Positions 6,540-11,382 of a DNA stretch of 14,177 nucleotides are shown one piece after another. How positions within the stretch are numbered: the first letter of the stretch is position 1; the number at the start of each line of letters is the position of its first letter. Source of the stretch: Gammaproteobacteria bacterium (GTDB taxonomy: Bacteria > Pseudomonadota > Gammaproteobacteria > Enterobacterales > Psychrobiaceae); NCBI GenBank assembly GCA_013214885.1, contig JABSRS010000049.1:1-14177 (forward strand), written 5' to 3'. The notes under the pieces were generated by a model. It searched no databases. It worked only from the letters and a program-made list of their open reading frames with translations, and was not told the DNA's origin. The translations under genes and the position numbers were made by a program.

Positions 6540-7403
6540 ATGCGTAAATATTGGTCTGTTTTTATTATTATACAGCTGCTAATTATTGTTACTGTCGGCG
6601 CTATTGTTTATAGCCATAAAGACCGAGTTCAACTAATAAAGAAGCCGCCAGAGGCGCTGGCCCAGTGGTATAAGCCGCAAAATAAACGCCAGGTTTGGCT
6701 GCATAATATGTTTAAACTACGCCGTGAAATGCAGGCTGTCGCTTATTATGCCCAACTAGGTGATCAACAACATGTCAACCAATGGCTTGAACAGCTTGAT
6801 AGCCACTATCGGAAAATTGCTGAAATGGTCCCGAGCTGGGAAAAAAAGTTAGATCTTGAGATTTTAGCGACGTTGGCGCAAAGTGCCTCCCTACAACATT
6901 TTGATAAAATGCCATCGCAACTGGCAAACCTAGCCAGTAATTGTCAGTCGTGCCACGATGATTTCCGCGCCATTACCGCCACTAAATATCGTGCACCCGA
7001 TTTTTCAACCATCACCCTAACCAATGACCTTAGCTATCAAGACAATATGGCTAAGCTTAGCGAGCAAGTTAATCTGATTAAAATTGCCGCCACCGATGGC
7101 TTTGGTGATATCGCATTAAGTGCTTTAGGACAATTAAACCAAGGAATTGAGCAACTCGGTCAAACCTGTGTCAGTTGCCACAAAGATAACAGCAAGACTT
7201 TACCGACGCTAGCCATGAAAAAGACACTCAATAGCTTAGAACAGGCATTAACGAGCGGGACGTTGAAAGAGCAAGGCCAGCAATTAGGGACGCTAGCCGT
7301 TCAAGTGTGCGCCACTTGTCATGCAACGCACCGTTTAAGTTTTGATAACCGCATGATGCTTGAGCAGCCAAGAACGGTACTTGAACTGATCAAGAATCAT
7401 TAA
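6540..7403 (+). CDS. Membrane-anchored triheme c-type cytochrome
   Basis: 287 residues. The N-terminus has a single hydrophobic segment (about residues 5-24) after MRKYW, acting as an uncleaved signal anchor that puts the rest in the periplasm. Three heme c attachment sites are present: CQSCH (135-139), CVSCH (210-214) and CATCH (257-261). Each follows a predominantly helical stretch, so heme motifs come at the ends of helical repeats, as in class II cytochromes c'; this resemblance is inference. It probably carries electrons in the periplasm; the partner is not identifiable and no reductase or oxidase gene is adjacent. The start is supported by GAGAG at 6530. Its TAA (7401-7403) overlaps the stop of the convergent DUF885 gene (7400-7402), leaving no room for a terminator between them. 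Intact, with no sign of damage. Confidence 0.85.
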   Translation: MRKYWSVFIIIQLLIIVTVGAIVYSHKDRVQLIKKPPEALAQWYKPQNKRQVWLHNMFKLRREMQAVAYYAQLGDQQHVNQWLEQLDSHYRKIAEMVPSWEKKLDLEILATLAQSASLQHFDKMPSQLANLASNCQSCHDDFRAITATKYRAPDFSTITLTNDLSYQDNMAKLSEQVNLIKIAATDGFGDIALSALGQLNQGIEQLGQTCVSCHKDNSKTLPTLAMKKTLNSLEQALTSGTLKEQGQQLGTLAVQVCATCHATHRLSFDNRMMLEQPRTVLELIKNH

Positions 7404-9223
7404 GCTGATTTCTGAGCAATATATTGCTCGACAAAACGCTCGAGAATTGCCATTGGCACCGCGCCATTTTTTAGCACCACGTCATGGAAATCACGTAAAT
7501 CGAATTTATCGCCCAAGGCAGCTTTAGCCTTGGCGCGTAATTCAAGAAACTTCATCATGCCAACTTTATATGACGTCGCTTGTCCTGGCATCACAATATA
7601 ACGTTCAATTTCCGACACCACATCACTTTGCGCCATACCAGTGTTGGCCAACATATAATCGATGGCGTACTCACGGGTCCAGCGTTTGTAATGAATACCA
7701 GTATCAACCACTAACCGCACAGCGCGAAATAATTCAGCTTGTAATCGACCGATATTATCAAACGGATCTCTTTCAAAGCCCAGTTCCCAAGCGACGCGTT
7801 CGGCATAAAGTGCCCAACCTTCGGTATAAGCAGTAAACGGCGACATTTTTCTGAACAATGGCAAACCTTCAAGTTCCATCGCGATGGCTATTTGGAAGTG
7901 ATGCCCAGGTATCCCCTCGTGATAGGCCAATGTCTTCATCGCATATTTCGGCGTTGCTTTAATATCGTAAAGATTAGCGAAAAACATGCCAGGGCGACTA
8001 CCATCAATCGCTGGTTGCTGATAATAAGCTCCTGGTGCGGTTTTTTCTTTAAACTTAGGGATCCGACGGACCTTCATTCCGGCTTCGGGTCTAATTCTAA
8101 ATGCCTGATCTAACCCTTGGTTAATCTCATCGAGAATGACTTGATAATCGGTTAAGATTTGCTCGCGCCCTGCGTCAGAGTCCTCGTAATAAAACGTAGG
8201 ATCGGCTTTTAACGTTTCAATCGCTGCGGTAAAGCCACCACTAACATCGAAATTTTGCTCAGCTAGAATGTCAACAATTTCAGCTTGGATCCTCGCAACT
8301 TCACCTAAGCCAGTATCATGAATATATTGTGGCGTGTAATCTGAAGTGGTGAAAAATTTAAGCGACAACTCATAAGCTTTATCACCTTGGGGTAAATGCC
8401 ACAAACCATCATCGGTAGACGATTTAGGCTTTAGTGCCACAAAGTAATCAATCAGCATTTGGTAAGCAGGATGAACACTGGCGGTCATTTGCTCCTTGGT
8501 TAAGGCTAAAATATGATCTTTTTGATCACTTGGAAAATCGACGGCCTTATCCATTTTTGCTTGTAACGAGCTATAAAGAATGTTTTCTTCAATCGGCTTA
8601 TTAACAAAAGTGGTCATTTCTTCGAGCACTCGGTCGATCACAAACGTTGGTGGGATAATCCCCATTTGCTCACGAATTTTAAGCCCTTCAAGGTTTTGTT
8701 CAAATTTCAACTTAAGCTTAGATAGCCGTGATACATAGTTTTCGGCATCTTCAAGGGTATTAACCTGATGCTGCGCGTCCATAAAACTTGGAAAACCATT
8801 TTGAATACCAAACAACTGATTAACAGGATAATCATGATAACGAAAGGCTTTTGACTGGGCGCCAAAATCTAATAGATACAACGCGATTTCTTTAGACAGC
8901 AATTCTGACTGATTAAGCTCTTGGTCGCTGTAGCTATGGATAGTTGCAGTGATCTCGTCAAGCTTTTCAAACATCTGATCGGCTTTTTGCTCGCTATCAT
9001 CATTAAGTAAGGCGTTATGCCCTTTAATTCCCATCGACTCAAGAAAACCCAAAGATGTTAGTGTCTCAGGACTATCAAACGCCATTTTTAACATCGTTCG
9101 ATCCAAATAAGCCCGAAAGAATACAGGCTTATCCGCGTACCATTCATGGCTGGCAAACGAGCCTCCAATAATGGTTAAGGTCAAAAGTAACCAGCCAAAT
9201 CCTTTAAATATTTTTTTTATCAT
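7400..9223 (-). CDS. DUF885 family protein, membrane-anchored putative metallopeptidase
   Basis: 607 residues, typical full length for DUF885 (PF05960). A hydrophobic segment at about residues 10-24 after MIKKIFKG acts as a signal anchor or signal peptide, so the body is periplasmic. Catalytic-type motifs: HEGIPGHHFQ (435-444), EGWALYAE (468-475), and the C-terminal block RYIVMPGQATSYKVG that typifies the family. The HExxxxH and downstream Glu resemble zinc-peptidase ligands; activity and substrate are unproven. It differs from the lipoprotein DUF885 gene at 3233 in anchoring and in the clear PGQATSYKVG block, so these are diverged paralogs rather than a tandem duplication. It overlaps the cytochrome gene tail to tail by four bases. 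A minus-strand TATAAT (9253 to 9248) lies about 25 bases upstream of the start. Confidence 0.9.
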   Translation of the reverse strand: MIKKIFKGFGWLLLTLTIIGGSFASHEWYADKPVFFRAYLDRTMLKMAFDSPETLTSLGFLESMGIKGHNALLNDDSEQKADQMFEKLDEITATIHSYSDQELNQSELLSKEIALYLLDFGAQSKAFRYHDYPVNQLFGIQNGFPSFMDAQHQVNTLEDAENYVSRLSKLKLKFEQNLEGLKIREQMGIIPPTFVIDRVLEEMTTFVNKPIEENILYSSLQAKMDKAVDFPSDQKDHILALTKEQMTASVHPAYQMLIDYFVALKPKSSTDDGLWHLPQGDKAYELSLKFFTTSDYTPQYIHDTGLGEVARIQAEIVDILAEQNFDVSGGFTAAIETLKADPTFYYEDSDAGREQILTDYQVILDEINQGLDQAFRIRPEAGMKVRRIPKFKEKTAPGAYYQQPAIDGSRPGMFFANLYDIKATPKYAMKTLAYHEGIPGHHFQIAIAMELEGLPLFRKMSPFTAYTEGWALYAERVAWELGFERDPFDNIGRLQAELFRAVRLVVDTGIHYKRWTREYAIDYMLANTGMAQSDVVSEIERYIVMPGQATSYKVGMMKFLELRAKAKAALGDKFDLRDFHDVVLKNGAVPMAILERFVEQYIAQKSA

Positions 9224-9595
9224 CTGTCCATCCGATTTGTTATTAATATTATATAAGACCAGTATTAATGTTCTTACATCAATTTTCCACTGTCATAATG
9301 TAACGTCTTGTTAACATTCAAGCAAAGAATCTTGAGTGAATCGAAAATACATAACTATTTAATTAACACCTAGCACGGAGCGCACGCAAAAATAGTTAAA
9401 AAACAATAGCATGGCGAGTTTATAATGTATAATTAAGCCAATTAACAACTTATAATTTTTTGACGATTTAGTGCTTACTTTTTGATCACTTCGTTTGGCT
9501 CGTGGTCAGTTATTAACCTAGAATGCTCGCCGTACACAACAAAGCGAGCTCAAATTCGGATCATTTAATTAATGCGTGCTCGCTCTTATGCTAAA
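9224..9595. other. Non-coding region upstream of the riboswitch
   Basis: No convincing gene. It is AT-rich, with several TATAAT strings (9421, 9428, 9450), a 9-base inverted repeat TAACTATTT / AAATAGTTA (9352-9360, 9390-9398), and three copies of a GCTCGC/GCGAGC word (9525-9530, 9544-9549, 9578-9583); the last two form AGCGAGC / GCTCGCT. These could be binding sites or remnants of an element; no function is evident. Confidence 0.4.
9564..9592 (+). promoter_or_regulatory. Candidate promoter of the riboswitch transcript
   Basis: TTTAAT (9564-9569) and TATGCT (9587-9592) are separated by 17 bases. Transcription would begin near 9599, at the start of the CCAATTAGT inverted repeat and about 20 bases before the aptamer. 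A GCTCGC word lies within the spacer. The hexamers are imperfect, so confidence is low. Confidence 0.3.
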
Positions 9596-9616
9596 CCAAT
9601 TAGTGTGACTAATTGG
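9596..9616. repeat. Perfect 9-base inverted repeat just before the riboswitch
   Basis: CCAATTAGT (9596-9604), GTG, ACTAATTGG (9608-9616). In RNA it would be a tight hairpin directly 5' of the aptamer. Its 3' arm contains AATTGG, which can also pair with CCAATT (9707-9712) at the 3' edge of the aptamer. It could instead be a protein-binding site. Confidence 0.55.
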
Positions 9617-9617
9617 A

Positions 9618-9721
9618 CATGCTAAAGATTGAAAATGGCAAAACTTTCGAAAGAGAGTAGCGCAAAGTTACTGGTCTACGGGAATAATCCTACGATAGCG
9701 GAACGGCCAATTATCAGCATG
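9618..9721 (+). promoter_or_regulatory. Cyclic di-GMP-I (GEMM-I) riboswitch aptamer
   Basis: The conserved core is recognisable in order. TGGCAAAAC (9636-9644) is followed by a stem ACTTTC (9643-9648), a GAAA tetraloop (9649-9652) and GAGAGT (9653-9658), then AGCGCAAAGTTA (9659-9670). The second hairpin arm GGTCTACGG...CCTACGATAGCGG (9673-9701) corresponds to the tetraloop-receptor arm (consensus CCUAAGG...CCUAUGGUAGC). TGGC and GTTA close the first hairpin. Outer pairing is possible between CATGCT (9618-9623) and AGCATG (9716-9721) and between ATTG (9628-9631) and CAAT (9708-9711). The base before CAAAA in the position that sets ligand choice reads G, as in c-di-GMP aptamers, rather than A as in cAMP-GMP variants. 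It lies upstream of a broken secreted-protease gene, a typical class of target. Confidence 0.85.
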
Positions 9722-9727
9722 GTTACA

Positions 9728-9783
9728 ACTGTGGTTTAGGCGTTTTGCAGTAGTTTTTCGTAGACTTCACCAACAGTGGAGTC
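9728..9783 (+). promoter_or_regulatory. Riboswitch expression platform: ribosome-site sequestering hairpin with competing arm
   Basis: GACTTCAC (9763-9770) pairs with GTGGAGTC (9776-9783) over eight bases (one G-T wobble) around loop CAACA. The 3' arm contains GGAG (9778-9781), the only Shine-Dalgarno for the GTG at 9789, so the hairpin would block translation. Upstream, ACTGTGG (9728-9734) can pair with CCAACAGT (9770-9777, one bulged A) and would disrupt the hairpin. This is a sequestor and anti-sequestor pair typical of translational riboswitches; which state c-di-GMP favours cannot be read from the sequence. Confidence 0.5.
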
Positions 9784-9788
9784 AATAA

Positions 9789-10210
9789 GTGAAATTCATC
9801 AATAACGAACGGGTGCAAATCAGCACCCTAGCACTACCAAAATCTTTACCCGTTCTATCGTTTTAACATCAATGTTATTACCTGCAATTTTTGCTCAATC
9901 AGCAATAGCGGCTCCACAACCACATTCAGCAGCCTGGGCAAAATCACAAATTTTAGTTCAACCAAAAGCTAGACTTTCCGATGCGCGTTTCAAAAGATTT
10001 TAGCCAAACATAAGGCTTTAAAGGCAAATTAGCGAAACTACGTACTCATATTATTAGCGTACCCGCACACGCCGAACAAGCCATTGTCAAAGCGTTATCG
10101 CACAATCCAAACATTGAATTTGTTGAATTAGATTTACTGGTTAGCCCAGACCAAATCACTGCCAATGACACTTATTTTACCTACGACGATACTGACCATC
10201 ATCAATACTG
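9789..10210 (+). pseudogene. Broken secreted subtilisin-like (S8) serine protease, signal peptide and propeptide only
   Basis: The start GTG at 9789 follows GGAG at 9778. Reading through single-base frameshifts gives a signal peptide (IVLTSMLLPAIFAQSAIAAP) and then an inhibitor-I9-type propeptide. Its recognisable end (AIVKALSHNPNIEFVELD, then TANDTYF) is the classic run-in to a subtilase catalytic domain (NP.veFaE.D....ND..). Three frame changes are needed, all consistent with loss of one base from a run: AAAA at 9830-9833, AAAA at 9992-9995, and TTT at 10017-10019. Homology stops after HHQY at about 10208, where a Trp codon is expected but TGC CTT-type unrelated sequence begins; the Asp/His/Ser catalytic domain is absent from the window. 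It was probably c-di-GMP controlled by the riboswitch upstream. It is non-functional as it stands. Confidence 0.8.
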
Positions 10211-10239
10211 CTTTTCCAGTTTGATTTTAATTTTCCCAT
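10211..10239 (-). pseudogene. Truncated start of an unknown gene abutting the protease break
   Basis: On the minus strand an ATG (10239-10237) is preceded by an excellent Shine-Dalgarno (AGGAGA, six bases upstream). It opens a frame MGKLKSNWKSS that runs into the protease remnant and stops at 10177. Only about the first 10 codons belong to the original gene; the rest was lost at the junction. A transposase origin is plausible in such a place but cannot be shown from so few residues. Confidence 0.4.
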
Positions 10240-10254
10240 GACTTTCTCCTAATT

Positions 10255-10410
10255 CGAATCATACCAATTCCGTTAATTATGTGGCCTTGCCGTGCGTAGA
10301 TAAAATCAATGAGTACAAGGCGCTCGATTGAGTAATAGCCAGCTATTGGGATTGAGAGCAATGAGTTCAGTACAAAGGCTGTTAGTTGGGTTGATAAAAG
10401 CTTCAACATA
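10255..10410. repeat. Candidate dispersed non-coding repeat or MITE-like remnant
   Basis: A compact block next to the deletion junction, with ATACCAATTCCGTTAATTA at one side, an internal palindrome AATAGC-CA-GCTATT (10334-10347) and the word CAATGAGT twice (10307-10314, 10359-10366). An uninterrupted minus-strand frame spans it, but its sequence looks like a translated repeat rather than a protein. Blocks of this kind recur between genes in Alteromonadales; that statement is from memory and copy number was not checked. Confidence 0.35.
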
Positions 10411-10475
10411 ACCTCTCAGTTCAACTATTTCACTATCGCTCAAACGACTAATTAGGGAACAGACTTAAGTTAGAT

Positions 10476-10563
10476 AGGGAAATACGATCTTAATTTCAAA
10501 TGTTGAATATGATTTTGTTCAAGCGCTCACTCAATGTCAAAGCACCGAACAGTCATGGCAGGT
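10476..10563 (+). other. Out-of-frame 5' end of the luxR gene
   Basis: In the frame one base off from the main reading frame, 10502 onward reads NVEYDFVQALTQCQSTEQ, then SWQVF. This is the helix expected at the N-terminus of an autoinducer-binding domain and leads directly into FLGHAARLGF of the main frame if one T is restored to the run at 10562-10565. In this frame there is no ATG, GTG or TTG after the TAG at 10475. If one T is also restored to the run at 10513-10516, an ATG at 10500 comes into frame. So the gene has one and possibly two single-base deletions. Confidence 0.55.
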
Positions 10564-11382
10564 TTTCTGGGGCATGCCGCGAGACTTGGCTTTAATTCGG
10601 CATTTTACGGGCTAAGTTTTTCAGAACACAACAATCAATTACCTGGAATTTATCTCTCAAACTACCAAAACGATTTTTTAGAACAATATGATAAGTTAAG
10701 CGATAATCACAACGAAACCAACGACACAGCCGTGAAGTGGTGTCTTGAAAATGATGAGACTCTACAATGGGGCAGCCAGCAACACATTGCTTTAACTACC
10801 CCAAGCTCAGTGCCAGTTGAGCAGTTGGCAATGGATTTTGGGATGCACTATGGCGTATCAATTCCTATTCGCTCGCGATCGCACTTATATATTGGTGGGA
10901 TTGGTATTTGTGCCCAGGGGGTTAGTCATAAAACCTATCACCATGAAATTGCTATCAACATCCCGCTCATTGAAAAATTTACCCATATTTTTCATGCCCA
11001 TCTTAATGCATTAGATAACGGAACTTTGTTTATGACCGCAGCTCACACATCAATCAAACAAGTTAATGCTCTTGAATTAAAAACAATGAAATTATTAGCG
11101 TCAGGATTAACGATTAAAGAGATCGCCGACAACAAGTTATATAAATCGGTTGAAATCGTTAATTTGTATATAAAATCATCGAAAGTAAAATTACAAGTGA
11201 AGACCCGAAATCAATTAATTGCTCGCGCGATAGTGCTCGGTATTATTTATAGTATTGCGCTATCGCTAACGCCTGTGGTGATTACACTGTTATTATCGAC
11301 CGTGATTGTTATTGGTCAAATGATTTTAACCGTAAAATATAGTACCAAAGAAAAAGAGCAAGCTGACGCGATGACTAAGTAA
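10534..11382 (+). CDS. LuxR-family regulator, autoinducer-binding domain plus HTH and C-terminal hydrophobic tail (5' frameshift)
   Basis: 282 residues from ATG 10534, though the first ten are probably out of the original frame and no Shine-Dalgarno precedes this ATG. Residues 11-165 match the autoinducer-binding domain (PF03472): LGHAARLGFNSAFYG, then the Y.....F...Y block, W in AVKW and in LQWG, and YGVSIPIRSRS. Residues 178-237 form a LuxR/GerE helix-turn-helix (ELKTMKLLASGLTIKEIAD and a KTRNQLIARAIVLGI end). LuxR proteins normally stop here. This one continues with a hydrophobic stretch (238-267, ALSLTPVVITLLLSTVIVIG) and a charged tail, suggesting membrane attachment. No luxI is visible, so it would be a solo receptor. 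It converges on the GGDEF-EAL gene with an 8-base overlap. It may be a pseudogene because of the damaged 5' end. Confidence 0.7.
   Translation: MSKHRTVMAGFLGHAARLGFNSAFYGLSFSEHNNQLPGIYLSNYQNDFLEQYDKLSDNHNETNDTAVKWCLENDETLQWGSQQHIALTTPSSVPVEQLAMDFGMHYGVSIPIRSRSHLYIGGIGICAQGVSHKTYHHEIAINIPLIEKFTHIFHAHLNALDNGTLFMTAAHTSIKQVNALELKTMKLLASGLTIKEIADNKLYKSVEIVNLYIKSSKVKLQVKTRNQLIARAIVLGIIYSIALSLTPVVITLLLSTVIVIGQMILTVKYSTKEKEQADAMTK

Noticed and set aside
9636..9712. cAMP-GMP-type (A20) variant of the GEMM-I riboswitch
   Set aside because: The base in the ligand-discriminating position before CAAAA reads G, which favours c-di-GMP.
10227..10409. 60-residue minus-strand reading frame
   Set aside because: It lies across a palindromic, repeat-like block, ends inside the region of the truncated gene start, has no domain, and its sequence reads like a translated dispersed repeat.
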